Notes: generated by a model not told the origin, from the sequence alone. A stretch of DNA of 64,000 bases from Neorhizobium alkalisoli (GCF_002968635.1 NZ_PVBN01000001.1:1-64000), one strand, 5' to 3'; shown: positions 46,068 through 56,827, counted from the first letter of the stretch. Made by a program: numbers and translations.

Positions 46068-46496
46068 ATGACAGACCTTTCCAAAACCCTGGAGGAGCTG
46101 TGTGCGGAAAAGGGCATGCGGATGACGGACCAGCGCCGTGTGATCGCCCGTATCCTGCAGGAATCCGCTGACCACCCGGATGTCGAGGAACTTTACCGTC
46201 GCTCTTCCAAAGTCGATCCGCGCATCTCGATTTCGACCGTCTATCGCACCGTCAAGCTGTTCGAGGATGAGGGAATCATCGAGCGGCACGACTTCCGCGA
46301 TGGCCGCTCGCGTTACGAAACCGTGCCTGAAGAACATCACGACCACATGATCGATCTCACCACCGGCAATGTCATCGAATTCCGCTCGGCGGAAATCGAG
46401 GCGCTGCAGGAGCGCATCGCCCGCGAGCATGGCTTCCGTCTCGTCGGCCATCGGTTGGAGCTTTACGGCATCCCGCTCGACAAGGACGATAAGTGA
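46068..46496 (+). CDS. fur: Fur-family regulator (Fur/Mur)
   Basis: 142 residues. The winged helix carries MRMTDQRRVIARILQES and ISTVYRTVKLFEDEGIIERHDF. The metal-binding region is ETVPEEHHDHMIDLTTGNVIEF. The HHDH motif and the absence of an Irr-type heme regulatory motif favour Fur/Mur, which in rhizobia often works as a manganese-responsive repressor (Mur). No Cys pair for structural zinc is seen. Its stop overlaps the plsC start (GTGA), so the two are co-translated. Confidence 0.88.
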   Translation: MTDLSKTLEELCAEKGMRMTDQRRVIARILQESADHPDVEELYRRSSKVDPRISISTVYRTVKLFEDEGIIERHDFRDGRSRYETVPEEHHDHMIDLTTGNVIEFRSAEIEALQERIAREHGFRLVGHRLELYGIPLDKDDK

Positions 46497-47296
46497 TAAC
46501 CTGGCTGCGGATCGGCCTCATCGTCATCGCCCTCTTCGCGGTCACGCTGATCCTTTTGCCGTTCCAGCTCGTTGGCCTCCTCTTCGATCTCAAGATCCGG
46601 CGTCGTGTCCCGCGCTACTGGCACAGAGCCGCCTGCTGGCTGCTCGGCATCCGTATTCACCTGCACGGGCATCTTGAATATCGCCGGCCGCTGATGCTCG
46701 CCGCCAACCATGTGTCCTGGAAGGATATTCTGGTGCTCGGCGCGGTGGCGGACGTTGTCTACATCGCAAAGGCGGAAGTTGCCGATTGGCCGATTTTCGG
46801 CACGCTGGCAAAGCTCCAGAAGAGCATCTTTGTCATGCGCGAGCAGAAGCGCCGAACGGGAGAACAGGTAAACGAGATCGCCGAGCGGATGAAGGCGGGC
46901 GAGATCGTGGTGCTTTTTCCCGAGGGCACGACGTCAGACGGCAACCGGCTCATGGAGGTGAAGTCGTCGCTCTTCGGTGCTGCTGCGGCCGCCGCGCCCT
47001 ATACGTCCGAAGGTGTCGTGCATGTGCAGCCGGTGGCGCTTGCCTATACCCGCGTGCACGGCATGGCGATGGGGCGCTTTCACCGGCCGATCGCGGCCTG
47101 GCCGGGCGATATCGAGCTCGTCCCCCACCTGATGGGCGTGCTGAAGGAAGGCGCGCTCGACGTCGACGTGGCCTTCGGTGAAACGGTCGATTTTCGCACC
47201 GGCGACAATCGCAAACATTTGAGCCAGGCGATTACCAGCCGCATCCGGCGCATGCTGATCAGGCACCTGCGCGGCCGCGACTATGAAAGCGTGTAG
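46493..47296 (+). CDS. plsC: 1-acyl-sn-glycerol-3-phosphate acyltransferase (PlsC family)
   Basis: 267 residues from a GTG that overlaps the fur stop. The N-terminal membrane helix (about 2-27) is followed by the acyltransferase motif I ANHVSWKDILVLGA (HxxxxD variant HVSWKD), motif II FVMREQKRRTGEQ, and motif III VLFPEGTTSDGNRLM. It makes phosphatidic acid. Rhizobia have several PlsC homologues and one (OlsA) acylates lyso-ornithine lipid; which role this one has cannot be told from sequence. Confidence 0.88.
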   Translation: MITWLRIGLIVIALFAVTLILLPFQLVGLLFDLKIRRRVPRYWHRAACWLLGIRIHLHGHLEYRRPLMLAANHVSWKDILVLGAVADVVYIAKAEVADWPIFGTLAKLQKSIFVMREQKRRTGEQVNEIAERMKAGEIVVLFPEGTTSDGNRLMEVKSSLFGAAAAAAPYTSEGVVHVQPVALAYTRVHGMAMGRFHRPIAAWPGDIELVPHLMGVLKEGALDVDVAFGETVDFRTGDNRKHLSQAITSRIRRMLIRHLRGRDYESV

Positions 47297-47311
47297 GAAA
47301 TGCTTCATTTC

Positions 47312-47337
47312 CGGGCTCTCTTGCGCTAAAGAGCCCG
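47312..47337 (+). promoter_or_regulatory. Hairpin covering the miaB translation start region
   Basis: CGGGCTCT (47312-47319) and AGAGCCCG (47330-47337) form a perfect 8-bp stem with a 10-base loop, ending one base before the miaB ATG. The only Shine-Dalgarno-like bases (GAG) lie inside the 3' arm, so it may limit translation or end the plsC transcript. Confidence 0.4.
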
Positions 47338-47338
47338 C

Positions 47339-48760
<1,422 letters not shown>

Positions 48761-48783
48761 ACCAAGAATAGGAGCTTGCCTGC

Positions 48784-49839
48784 TTGAACGGACATGAATT
48801 GGTTTCTTCACCCGCGCGCCAACCCCGATCCGCCGTGACCGACGCCAACCACTTTGTCCTGACGTTCGAGAACAATAGGTTCGCAAGCGAGCTTTTCGGC
48901 CAGTTCGACCAGAATTTGAAGCTGCTCGAGGAGCGGCTGCATATCGATGCTCGTCCCCGCGGCAATTCGGTCGCCATTTCCGGTGACTTGATCGCCACCA
49001 ACCAGGCTCGCCGAGCGCTGGATTTTCTTTACGAACGGCTTCAGAAAGGCGGTTCTGTGGAAGTGTCCGACGTTGAAGGCGCTATCCGCATGGCGCAGGC
49101 GGCCGACGATCAGCTCACTCTTCCCACGTTGGAGCGTAAAGCCAAGTTGTCGATGGCTCAGATTTCTACCCGCAAGAAGACGATTGCGGCTCGCACTCCC
49201 ACCCAGGATGCCTATATGCGGGCGCTGGAGCGGTCGGAGCTTGTTCTGGGGGTTGGGCCTGCCGGTACCGGCAAGACCTATCTTGCTGTCGCCCATGCCG
49301 CCCAGCTTCTGGAGCGCGGCGCTGTCGACAAGATCATCCTCTCCCGCCCGGCCGTCGAAGCCGGCGAGCGCCTGGGCTTCCTGCCCGGCGATATGAAGGA
49401 AAAGGTCGATCCCTACCTCAGGCCTCTGTACGATGCGCTCTACGACATGATGCCGGGCGACAAGGTGGAGCGGGCGATCACCGCCGGCGTCATCGAGATT
49501 GCGCCGCTCGCCTTCATGCGCGGCCGGACGCTTGCGAATGCCGCGGTTATCCTGGACGAGGCTCAGAACACCACGTCGATGCAGATGAAGATGTTTCTGA
49601 CGCGTCTGGGCGAAAATTCCCGGATGATCGTCACCGGCGATCCGAGCCAGATCGATCTGCCGCGTGGCGTCAAGTCGGGACTGGTGGAGGCGCTGCAGGT
49701 GCTGAAGGGCGTGGAAGGCATTTCCGTCATCCGCTTCAAGGATACCGACGTCGTCCGTCACCCGCTGGTCGGCCGCATCGTCAAGGCCTATGACGCGCAA
49801 TATGCCGTTCACGAGGAAAGCGAGGACTTCGATCGTTGA
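48784..49839 (+). CDS. phoH: PhoH-like ATPase
   Basis: 351 residues from a TTG at 48784 (AGGAG 9 bases upstream); a GTG at 48835 is an alternative. A KH-like N-terminal region precedes the PhoH ATPase: Walker [16 protein letters not shown], Walker [19 protein letters not shown], and [16 protein letters not shown]. The PhoH family is linked to RNA metabolism. Its adjacency to ybeY and miaB matches the usual miaB-phoH-ybeY-corC-lnt cluster. The phoH stop overlaps a possible ybeY TTG start. Confidence 0.92.
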   Translation: MNGHELVSSPARQPRSAVTDANHFVLTFENNRFASELFGQFDQNLKLLEERLHIDARPRGNSVAISGDLIATNQARRALDFLYERLQKGGSVEVSDVEGAIRMAQAADDQLTLPTLERKAKLSMAQISTRKKTIAARTPTQDAYMRALERSELVLGVGPAGTGKTYLAVAHAAQLLERGAVDKIILSRPAVEAGERLGFLPGDMKEKVDPYLRPLYDALYDMMPGDKVERAITAGVIEIAPLAFMRGRTLANAAVILDEAQNTTSMQMKMFLTRLGENSRMIVTGDPSQIDLPRGVKSGLVEALQVLKGVEGISVIRFKDTDVVRHPLVGRIVKAYDAQYAVHEESEDFDR

Positions 49840-49856
49840 GATCGAAGCCGCAGCTC

Positions 49857-50366
49857 ATGCCGAGTTTGGATATCCAGATCAGCGTCGAAGACGAGGGTTG
49901 GCTCGATGAGCCGGCCCTTTTGGCTCTGAGCGAAAAAACCCTCGGTGCCGCCGCCAAGTTCCTCTCGAAGGAAGAGGCGCAACCGTTTCCGAAAACCGCG
50001 CCGGAGCTCTCGCTGGTCTTCACCGACGACGCCTCCATCCGGGAAATCAATGCGGAATGGCGCGGCAAGGACAAGCCGACCAATGTTCTGTCTTTTCCCG
50101 CGTTTCCGCTGGCGCCGGGCAAGATGCCGGGGCCGATGCTCGGTGACATCGTCATCGCACGCGAGACTGTCGAACGCGAAGCGGTTGATCTTGACAAGAC
50201 TTTCGAGGATCATCTGACCCATCTGCTGGTTCACGGTTTCCTGCATCTGTTCGGTTACGACCACATGCAGGTGGACGAAGCGGAGAAAATGGAAGCGCTG
50301 GAGACTCGCATTTTGGCGAAGCTCGGCCTATCTGACCCCTATGCGGGGCAGGACCCGATAGTATAG
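49857..50366 (+). CDS. ybeY: Endoribonuclease YbeY (16S rRNA maturation)
   Basis: 169 residues from the ATG at 49857; a TTG at 49836 that overlaps the phoH stop (TTGA) is an alternative giving 176. The zinc motif [15 protein letters not shown] (H-x3-H-x5-H type) near the C terminus is the family signature, preceded by [10 protein letters not shown] and [13 protein letters not shown]. It processes 16S rRNA 3' ends and, in Sinorhizobium, affects small-RNA regulation. Confidence 0.94.
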   Translation: MPSLDIQISVEDEGWLDEPALLALSEKTLGAAAKFLSKEEAQPFPKTAPELSLVFTDDASIREINAEWRGKDKPTNVLSFPAFPLAPGKMPGPMLGDIVIARETVEREAVDLDKTFEDHLTHLLVHGFLHLFGYDHMQVDEAEKMEALETRILAKLGLSDPYAGQDPIV

Positions 50367-50376
50367 TATTGGACCT

Positions 50377-51555
50377 ATGAACGATTTTTCGAGCAATGTT
50401 GCCCGCGAGGGCAAGGACGCCGACACCAGTTCCTCGGAAGAGGGCAGTAGTCCGTCACGATCCGAACACCAGCCCAGATCGCATAATTCATTCTGGTCGC
50501 GCGTCCTCAGGCTGCTGCGTCCGTCGCAAGGCGAAAAGCTCCGTGAAGATCTCGCCGACGCGCTGCTGACCGATACCAATGTCAGCAACGCCTTTTCGCC
50601 CGAGGAGCGGGCGATGCTGCACAATATCCTCCGCTTCCGCGAAGTTCGCGTCGAGGATCTCATGGTGCCGCGCGCCGATATCGAAGCGGTCGACATGAAC
50701 ATGACGATCGGCGAATTGATGATCCATTTCGAGGAGACCGGACGTTCGCGCATGCCGGTTTACGGCGACAATCTCGACGACGCCCGCGGTTTTGTGCATA
50801 TCCGGGATCTTCTTTCCTATCTCGCAAAGCAGGCCCGCAACAAGCGGCGCGTCAGCGCGCGGGCTGCGCCGGCCCAGCCGATGCCGCTTGCAACCGACAA
50901 GCCTGAAAAGGTGGAAAAGCAGGTTCGCACGCCGAGGCCGGCCTTCGATCTCGGCCGCGTCGATCTCGAGCAGACGGTAGCCGAGGCCGGGCTCATCCGG
51001 AAGATCCTGTTCGTGCCGCCATCCATGCTGGCGTCCGATCTGTTGCAGAGCATGCAGGCGGCGCGTACGCAGCTTGCGCTCGTCATCGATGAATATGGCG
51101 GCACCGACGGCCTCGTCTCGCATGAGGATATCGTCGAGATGGTGATCGGCGATGTCGAAGACGAACATGACAATGAGGAGGTCATGTTCTCCCGCGCCGG
51201 CGAGGATGTTTTCGTCGCCGATGCCCGCATCGAACTCGAGGAAATAGCCAAGGCGATCGGCTCGGATTTCGACATCCGGGATCGCCTGGACGACGTCGAT
51301 ACCCTGGGCGGCCTGATCTTCTCGGCTCTGGGCCGCATTCCGGTCCGTGGAGAAGTGGTACAGGCGGTGCCAGGCTTCGAATTCCAGATCCTCGACGCGG
51401 ATCCCCGCCGCATCAAGCGCGTGCGCATCATGCGCAAGCGCGCTCTCGCCCGCCGCCGTCCGAAGGGCGAGGGAGACCTGCTTCTTACCGACCAGACGGC
51501 GCCCGCTGTATTGCCCCCTCCATCAACCCGCGAGGCGGACCGGCCTCATCAATAA
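50377..51555 (+). CDS. CorC/HlyC-family CBS-domain protein
   Basis: 392 residues without transmembrane segments. Two CBS domains (DLMVPRADIEAVDMNMTIGEL from about 90, and ILFVPPSMLASDLLQSMQ from about 208) flank a long Pro/Lys linker (about 150-195). VIDEYGGTDGLVSHEDIVEMVIGDVEDEHD leads into the C-terminal transporter-associated (CorC_HlyC) domain. It has the short CorC form, so the name magnesium and cobalt efflux protein is by analogy. It lies between ybeY and lnt. Confidence 0.88.
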   Translation: MNDFSSNVAREGKDADTSSSEEGSSPSRSEHQPRSHNSFWSRVLRLLRPSQGEKLREDLADALLTDTNVSNAFSPEERAMLHNILRFREVRVEDLMVPRADIEAVDMNMTIGELMIHFEETGRSRMPVYGDNLDDARGFVHIRDLLSYLAKQARNKRRVSARAAPAQPMPLATDKPEKVEKQVRTPRPAFDLGRVDLEQTVAEAGLIRKILFVPPSMLASDLLQSMQAARTQLALVIDEYGGTDGLVSHEDIVEMVIGDVEDEHDNEEVMFSRAGEDVFVADARIELEEIAKAIGSDFDIRDRLDDVDTLGGLIFSALGRIPVRGEVVQAVPGFEFQILDADPRRIKRVRIMRKRALARRRPKGEGDLLLTDQTAPAVLPPPSTREADRPHQ

Positions 51556-51646
51556 GCAAGCCGAGGCGTTCGGTCTCTTTGGCTCACGACAAGTCGGCCG
51601 TTTTTTGGAAGACTGCGGCGGCTGATTCGGGGAAGAAGGGGACGAT

Positions 51647-53248
51647 ATGGAGCGGCTGGCGGGCAGGATCATGCTTCTTTGGGGCTTTCCGCGCGTCATC
51701 GTCGCTTTTCTTGCCGGGGCTATCGGCGCCCTAGCCCTGCCGCCGGTTGGATTCTTCGCGACCTTTTTCGTCTCCTTCACGTTGCTCGTCTGGCTGTTGG
51801 ACGGTTCGACCGGCAATCCGGCAGGCGGGGTTTGGCCGCGCTTGCGCGCCGACTTCCTGCTCGGCTGGGTTTTCGGCTTCGGTTATTTCGTCGCTGGTCT
51901 CTGGTGGCTCGGCAACGCGCTTCTGGTGGAGGCGGAGGATTTTGCCTGGGCGCTGCCGCTGGCGGTCCTGGGGCTGCCCGCCTATCTCGCGCTGTTTTAT
52001 GGGCTGGCGACCTCGGTCGCCCGTCTTCTCTGGTCTGATGGCGTGGGCCGGATTGCCGCGCTCGCGTTCAGCTTCGGTCTGGCGGAATGGCTGCGCGGCT
52101 TCGTCGCGACCGGGTTCCCCTGGAATGCCATCGGTTATGGGGCAATGCCCATTCCCCTGATGATGCAATCCTCGGCAGTGCTGGGGATCGGCGGCGTCAC
52201 TGTCCTCGCCGTCTTTGTTTTCTCCGCGCCGGCCCTGATCGGCACGCGAAAAGGCATGCGTATCGGCTTGGTGTCGGCTGCGCTGCTGTTCTTCGCGCAT
52301 CTCGGCTTCGGCGGTTACCGGCTGTACATCGCCGACCGGATTCCCGCACCGGCGGCCGCAAGCCAGATGACGGTCCGCATCGTTCAGCCGGTGATCGATC
52401 AGGCACGCAAGCTTGACGATACCGAGCGCGCGGCGATCTTCGAGGAACATCTTTCTCTTTCAGCCCTTCCGCCCCAAAATGGCGGCAAGCGGCCGGACAT
52501 CGTCGTCTGGCCGGAGACGTCCGTGCCGTTCATCCTGACCCAGAATCCCGACGCCCTGAGCCGAATTGCGGAAGTTCTTGAGGACGGGCAGGTCTTGATA
52601 ACGGGGGCGGTGCGTTCGGAAGATGCAGGCGCAGGGCTCGCACCGCGCTTCTACAATTCCATCTATGCGATCGACAGCGACGGGCAGATCATATCCGCGT
52701 CGGACAAGGTGCATCTCGTGCCGTTCGGCGAATACGTCCCTTACGAGGATCTGCTGCGCAATATCGGCATTCCCGATGCAATCGCCATGCCGGGCGGCTT
52801 CACGCCGGCGCCCGCGCGGGCTCTGTTGACGCTGCCGGGAGGCAGAACTTTCTATCCGCTCATCTGCTACGAGGCGATCTTTGCCGACGAGATCGGCAGT
52901 GACGTCGAGCGGACCAGCGCGTTGCTGAATGTCACCAATGACGGCTGGTTTGGCGCCACTCCCGGCCCGTATCAGCATTTCCAGCAGGCGCGAATCCGCG
53001 CCATCGAGAGCGGCCGGCCGCTGATTCGTGCCGCGAACACCGGTATTTCCGCAGTCGTCGATCCCTACGGAAGAATAGTAGCCGGTCTAGGTTACAATCA
53101 AAAAGGCGTGATGGATGCAACCGTCGGAAGTGATCCTGTTCCTCATTGGGATAGTAATACGCGCCTAAAATACTTCTGGTTGCTTATGGCGTCTATGTCG
53201 CTGATTGCAGCGATCTCGCGCGCTGGTTTTAATTTTCGAAAGAATTGA
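51647..53248 (+). CDS. lnt: Apolipoprotein N-acyltransferase Lnt
   Basis: 533 residues. About six to eight membrane segments (1-205, last one at the C terminus) surround a periplasmic nitrilase-fold domain. The catalytic triad by position is Glu290 (VVWPETSVPF), Lys354 (SDKVHLVPFGEYVPYED) and Cys407 (LICYEAIF). NVTNDGWFGATPGPYQHFQQA and RAANTGISAVVDPYGRI are family hallmarks. It adds the third acyl chain to lipoproteins after LspA cleavage. It is the last gene of the fur-plsC-miaB run. Confidence 0.95.
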   Translation: MERLAGRIMLLWGFPRVIVAFLAGAIGALALPPVGFFATFFVSFTLLVWLLDGSTGNPAGGVWPRLRADFLLGWVFGFGYFVAGLWWLGNALLVEAEDFAWALPLAVLGLPAYLALFYGLATSVARLLWSDGVGRIAALAFSFGLAEWLRGFVATGFPWNAIGYGAMPIPLMMQSSAVLGIGGVTVLAVFVFSAPALIGTRKGMRIGLVSAALLFFAHLGFGGYRLYIADRIPAPAAASQMTVRIVQPVIDQARKLDDTERAAIFEEHLSLSALPPQNGGKRPDIVVWPETSVPFILTQNPDALSRIAEVLEDGQVLITGAVRSEDAGAGLAPRFYNSIYAIDSDGQIISASDKVHLVPFGEYVPYEDLLRNIGIPDAIAMPGGFTPAPARALLTLPGGRTFYPLICYEAIFADEIGSDVERTSALLNVTNDGWFGATPGPYQHFQQARIRAIESGRPLIRAANTGISAVVDPYGRIVAGLGYNQKGVMDATVGSDPVPHWDSNTRLKYFWLLMASMSLIAAISRAGFNFRKN

Positions 53249-53399
53249 CCAAAAACCCCTAAAAATGCATAGTGGCTTGAGCCTCTCGTCGTGCCCGTTA
53301 TGCTTCCCAGGTTGAGCTTGTTGTGACCAACTCACGAAGTGTATCTTACACGCAGACCGGGTTATGGGGATTGAACAGCAAACTCGACAGGACGTCGTT

Positions 53400-53816
53400 A
53401 TGATTGAGAATAAGAAGAAGCCGAACCCGATAGATATTCATGTCGGGAGCCGGATTCGCCTTCGCCGGACCATGCTCGGAATGAGCCAGGAAAAGCTGGG
53501 CGAAAGCCTCGGGATCACCTTCCAGCAGATCCAGAAATACGAAAAAGGTACCAACCGCGTCGGCGCGAGCCGCCTGCAGAACATATCGAGCATCCTGAAC
53601 GTCCCTGTCTCGTTCTTTTTCGAAGATGCTCCGGGTGACCATTCCGGCCAGAGCGGCATGGCCGAAGCGTCCAGCTCGAACTATGTCGTCGATTTCCTGT
53701 CTTCCGCGGAAGGCCTGCAGCTCAACCGGGCTTTCGTGAAGATCGCAGACCCGAAGGTGCGGCGGCGTCTGGTGGATCTGGTCAAGGCGCTTGCGGCGGA
53801 AGCCGAGACCGAGTGA
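53400..53816 (+). CDS. praR: XRE-family transcriptional regulator, PraR-like
   Basis: 138 residues from the ATG at 53400 (MIENKKKPNPIDIHVGSRIR). An in-frame upstream ATG is possible but lacks family support. The Cro/CI helix-turn-helix is RLRRTMLGMSQEKLGESLGITFQQIQKYEKG. The C-terminal part is short and helical. The N terminus is the rhizobial PraR pattern; PraR represses biofilm, quorum-sensing and reb-type genes in Rhizobium and Azorhizobium. It has its own terminator and stands before metK. Confidence 0.8.
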   Translation: MIENKKKPNPIDIHVGSRIRLRRTMLGMSQEKLGESLGITFQQIQKYEKGTNRVGASRLQNISSILNVPVSFFFEDAPGDHSGQSGMAEASSSNYVVDFLSSAEGLQLNRAFVKIADPKVRRRLVDLVKALAAEAETE

Positions 53817-53837
53817 GGCGAATCGCCACAACTGCTT

Positions 53838-53864
53838 AAAAGCGGCCTTCAAGGCCGCTTTTTT
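53838..53864 (+). terminator. Rho-independent terminator after praR
   Basis: AAAGCGGCCTT-CA-AGGCCGCTTTTTT is a perfect 11-bp stem with a T run, 21 bases after the praR stop. Confidence 0.9.
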
Positions 53865-53910
53865 GTTGGTTATTTGCTGGATCCGTCACTGCAGGATTTG
53901 TTAGGATGCA

Positions 53911-53932
53911 CACATAAAGATATATTTATGTG
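53911..53932. promoter_or_regulatory. metK: Operator-like palindrome upstream of metK
   Basis: CACATAAA-GATATA-TTTATGTG is a perfect 8-bp inverted repeat with an AT-rich centre, 71 bases before the metK ATG. Its form resembles the palindromes predicted for the ArsR-type SahR/SamR regulators of methionine-cycle genes in Alphaproteobacteria (from memory, not checked). No SAM-II riboswitch core was found here. Confidence 0.55.
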
Positions 53933-54002
53933 GTTGTACGCTTGTTTTTGGGCGCGAAAATCACTACACAGAGCCGTATCTTTCTTTGAGGGGAATCCCG
54001 TA

Positions 54003-55262
54003 ATGCGCGCTAGCTACCTGTTCACCAGCGAGTCCGTTGCCGAAGGCCATCCGGATAAAGTCTGTGATCGTATTTCCGATGAAATCGTGGATCTTGTCTA
54101 CCGCGAGGCCGCCAAGACTGGCGTCGACCCGTGGACGGTCCGCATCGCCTGCGAAACGCTCGCGACCACCAACCGCGTCGTGATCGCCGGTGAAGTCCGC
54201 CTGCCGCTGAGTCTGATGAAGAAGGACAAGGACGGCAACGACGTCATCAATCCTTCCAAGTTCAAGTCCGCTGCCCGCAAGGCGATCCGTGATATCGGCT
54301 ACGAGCAGGACGGGTTCCACTGGAAGACGGCGAAGATCGACGTGCTGCTGCATTCGCAGTCGGCCGACATCGCACAGGGTGTGGACAGCGCCGCCGACAA
54401 GCAGGGCGACGAGGGTGCCGGCGACCAGGGCATCATGTTCGGTTACGCCTGCAAGGAAACCCCGGACCTCATGCCGGCGCCGATCTACTATTCGCACAAG
54501 ATCCTTCAGCTTCTCGCCGCTGCCCGCAAGAAGGGCGAGGGCGATGCGGCCAAGCTCGGCCCCGATGCCAAGAGCCAGGTGACCGTGCGTTACGAGAACG
54601 GCAAGCCCTCCTGCGTCGATTCGATCGTTCTTTCGACTCAGCATCTCGACGAGGCCTGGGATTCCAAGAAGGTCCGCCAAGTGGTGGAACCCTATATCCG
54701 CGAAGCGCTCGGTGACCTGAAGATCGCCGAAGACTGCAAGTGGTACATCAATCCTACCGGCAAGTTCGTCATCGGCGGTCCGGACGGTGATGCAGGCCTG
54801 ACCGGCCGCAAGATCATCGTCGACACCTATGGCGGTGCGGCACCCCATGGCGGTGGCGCATTCTCCGGCAAGGACACGACCAAGGTCGACCGTTCGGCTG
54901 CCTACGCTGCCCGTTATCTTGCCAAGAACGTGGTTGCTGCCAGCCTTGCCGACCGCTGCACCATCCAGCTTTCCTATGCCATCGGCATCGCGCAGCCGCT
55001 GTCGGTCTATGTCGACCTGCACGGCACCGGCAAGGGTGTCACGGAAGACCAGATCGAAGCTGGGATCCGCAAGGTCATGGATCTGTCCCCGTCGGGCATC
55101 CGCCGTCACCTCGACCTCAACAAGCCGATCTACGCCAAGACCTCTGCCTACGGCCACTTCGGCCGCAAGGCCGGCCGCGACGGTTCCTTCTCATGGGAGA
55201 AGACCGACCTCGTCAAGCCGCTGAAGGATGCGCTGAAGGAAGAGACGCTGGAAGCCGCCTGA
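54003..55262 (+). CDS. metK: S-adenosylmethionine synthetase
   Basis: 419 residues. Features are [20 protein letters not shown] at the N terminus (ATP/methionine site), [19 protein letters not shown] (here [15 protein letters not shown]), and the phosphate loop [15 protein letters not shown] with [13 protein letters not shown]. It makes SAM for all methyltransferases seen in this window. The ATG at 54003 follows GAGGGGAATCCCGTA; the longer frame upstream runs through the palindrome and is discarded. A terminator follows at 55294-55329. Confidence 0.97.
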   Translation: MRASYLFTSESVAEGHPDKVCDRISDEIVDLVYREAAKTGVDPWTVRIACETLATTNRVVIAGEVRLPLSLMKKDKDGNDVINPSKFKSAARKAIRDIGYEQDGFHWKTAKIDVLLHSQSADIAQGVDSAADKQGDEGAGDQGIMFGYACKETPDLMPAPIYYSHKILQLLAAARKKGEGDAAKLGPDAKSQVTVRYENGKPSCVDSIVLSTQHLDEAWDSKKVRQVVEPYIREALGDLKIAEDCKWYINPTGKFVIGGPDGDAGLTGRKIIVDTYGGAAPHGGGAFSGKDTTKVDRSAAYAARYLAKNVVAASLADRCTIQLSYAIGIAQPLSVYVDLHGTGKGVTEDQIEAGIRKVMDLSPSGIRRHLDLNKPIYAKTSAYGHFGRKAGRDGSFSWEKTDLVKPLKDALKEETLEAA

Positions 55263-55293
55263 TCGGCCTTTGCAGATCGCTCAAGAAGACTGT

Positions 55294-55329
55294 AAAGCGG
55301 GTGCCTCGCAAGCGAGACGCCCGCTTTTA
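55294..55329 (+). terminator. Rho-independent terminator after metK
   Basis: AAAGCGGGTGCCTCGC and GCGAGACGCCCGCTTTT form a long stem with two mismatches around a 2-base loop and a T run, ending 16 bases before the trmB ATG. Confidence 0.85.
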
Positions 55330-55345
55330 TCATAAGAGACAGCCC

Positions 55346-56047
55346 ATGACTGAACAGCAGCACCCCAGTCGCGCCACCGAAGCCTTTTTCGGCCGCCGCA
55401 AGGGAAAGCCGCTTCGCGAGCGGCAGGCGGAAGGCATGGCGACGCTGCTGCCAGCCTTGAAGCTCGATCTACAGAGCGAAGCCCCGGCAGAGCTGTCCGA
55501 ACTTTTCCCTGTCTCGGTGAAAGAGCTGCGGCTGGAGATCGGCTTCGGCGGCGGCGAGCACCTGGTTCATCGCGCCCGGGAAAACCCCCAGACGGGCTTC
55601 ATCGGCATCGAGCCCTTCGTCAATTCGATGGCGAAGCTTCTGTCACGGGTCGACGAACTGGGGCTGAAGAATGTCCGGGTTTATGACGATGACGCCACCC
55701 AGGCGCTGGACTGGTTGCCGGACGCATCGCTCGATCACATCGATCTGCTCTATCCGGACCCTTGGCCGAAGCGGAAACACTGGAAAAGGCGGTTCGTCTC
55801 GCAGGTCAATCTCGACCGCTTCCACCGCGTATTGAAGCCGGGCGGCATGTTCTGCTTTGCGTCCGATATCGACACCTATGTCAACTGGACACTGATCCAC
55901 TGCCGCAACCACGGCGGCTTTGAATGGCTGGCCGAACAGTCATCCGACTGGCTGACACCCTTCGCCGGCTGGCCAGGTACGCGATACGAAAACAAGGCCC
56001 GCCGCGAAGGCCGTTCCTCGGCCTATCTGACGTTCCGCAAAGTCTGA
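55346..56047 (+). CDS. trmB: tRNA (guanine-N7-)-methyltransferase TrmB
   Basis: 233 residues. It makes m7G46 in tRNA. Motifs are [14 protein letters not shown] (SAM loop), [16 protein letters not shown], and the TrmB signature [19 protein letters not shown], with [15 protein letters not shown] at the C terminus. The ATG at 55346 starts after the metK terminator, so it needs a separate promoter or readthrough. It converges on the DUF1150 gene with a 3-base gap. Confidence 0.95.
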   Translation: MTEQQHPSRATEAFFGRRKGKPLRERQAEGMATLLPALKLDLQSEAPAELSELFPVSVKELRLEIGFGGGEHLVHRARENPQTGFIGIEPFVNSMAKLLSRVDELGLKNVRVYDDDATQALDWLPDASLDHIDLLYPDPWPKRKHWKRRFVSQVNLDRFHRVLKPGGMFCFASDIDTYVNWTLIHCRNHGGFEWLAEQSSDWLTPFAGWPGTRYENKARREGRSSAYLTFRKV

Positions 56048-56050
56048 AGG

Positions 56051-56320
56051 TCAGTGCAGGCTGACGGTCTTCAGATCGTCTTCAGCAGCTTTGAAAAAGG
56101 TGCTGGAGCGGTTGTCGGTCAAGAGGATCGGCGTGCCATCGGCGCCGAACAGAGCCCAAAGATCAAGAGTGGGATCGATTTCGGGGGCTTCGGGGAAACA
56201 GCGGGACACCTCGTCCGACCGCATCTTGCGAATATATCCGACCTCTCCAGCGCCCAGATGAGCAAGTTCGGACTGCGTCAAACGCGTATTCGCTTCTTTC
56301 AGGAGCATTCCAGCCTCCAT
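56051..56320 (-). CDS. DUF1150 family small protein
   Basis: 89 residues (85 if the ATG at 56308 is used). It contains LTQSELAHLGAGEVGYIRKM, then LDLWALFGADGTPILLTDNR, the pattern of the DUF1150 family found in Rhizobiales. It lies 32 bases downstream of the hsp20 gene on the same strand and is probably co-transcribed with it, so it may be heat-induced. Its function is unknown. Confidence 0.8.
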   Translation of the reverse strand: MEAGMLLKEANTRLTQSELAHLGAGEVGYIRKMRSDEVSRCFPEAPEIDPTLDLWALFGADGTPILLTDNRSSTFFKAAEDDLKTVSLH

Positions 56321-56352
56321 GGTGAGGATGCAACGGCATTACCGCCGTTGAC

Positions 56353-56781
56353 CTACTCTGAGACGGAAATGTTAATTTTTCGCACCATACGGGCGGGTTC
56401 CGGACGGATCAGATCAATTGAGAGAAGCCCGTTCTTAAGCGTGGCACCGGAAACCTGCATTCCATCGGCCAGCACGAATACACGCTGGAACTGGCGGGCC
56501 GCGATGCCGCGATAGAGGTAATCCCGCTCGGCCTGCTCAACCTGACGACCTCGGATGACGAGCTGGTTTTCCTCGGTCATCACATCGAGGTCCGCCTCGG
56601 AAAAACCGGCAACCGCAAGCGTGATGCGCAGGCGCTCCGGATTGCCGGCGGCATCCGCGCGAACCCGTTCGATATTGTAGGGAGGATACCCGTCGTTTGC
56701 CTTCGCAAGGCGCTCGAGGGTCTTTTCCATGGCGTCGAAGCCCAGAAGCAAGGGGCTCGCAAACGGCGTTATTCGGCTCAT
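56353..56781 (-). CDS. Small heat-shock protein (Hsp20/IbpA family)
   Basis: 142 residues, an alpha-crystallin-domain holdase. The domain includes NIERVRADAAGNPERLRITLAVAGF, MTEENQLVIRGRQ and the C-terminal motif GLLSIDLIRPEPARMVRKINI with an I-x-I/V tail. It starts at the ATG at 56781; a long upstream frame runs through the leader and is discarded. Its Shine-Dalgarno AGGA is held in a ROSE-type hairpin (56787-56804), so translation should be heat-induced. The DUF1150 gene follows. Confidence 0.93.
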   Translation of the reverse strand: MSRITPFASPLLLGFDAMEKTLERLAKANDGYPPYNIERVRADAAGNPERLRITLAVAGFSEADLDVMTEENQLVIRGRQVEQAERDYLYRGIAARQFQRVFVLADGMQVSGATLKNGLLSIDLIRPEPARMVRKINISVSE

Positions 56782-56786
56782 TATCA

Positions 56787-56827
56787 GTCCTTGCGACAAG
56801 CGACCCTGCCGACGCCCGGAAGTCGGC
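56787..56827 (-). promoter_or_regulatory. ROSE-type RNA thermometer in the hsp20 leader
   Basis: On the minus strand the leader reads GUCGCUUG-UCG-CAAGGAC (56804 to 56787). It folds with 7 base pairs and one bulged G. The anti-Shine-Dalgarno strand UCGCU (56803-56799) matches the ROSE consensus U(U/C)GCU and pairs with AGGA (56791-56788) with G bulged, the feature known to make ROSE heat-labile. AGGA is 6 bases before the AUG. A second hairpin GCCGAC-N8-GTCGGC (56827-56808) is directly upstream. The 5' end of the element is not defined. Confidence 0.8.

Noticed and set aside
53865-54002. SAM-II riboswitch before metK
   Set aside because: I found no SAM-II pseudoknot core; the only strong structure is the DNA-like palindrome at 53911-53932.
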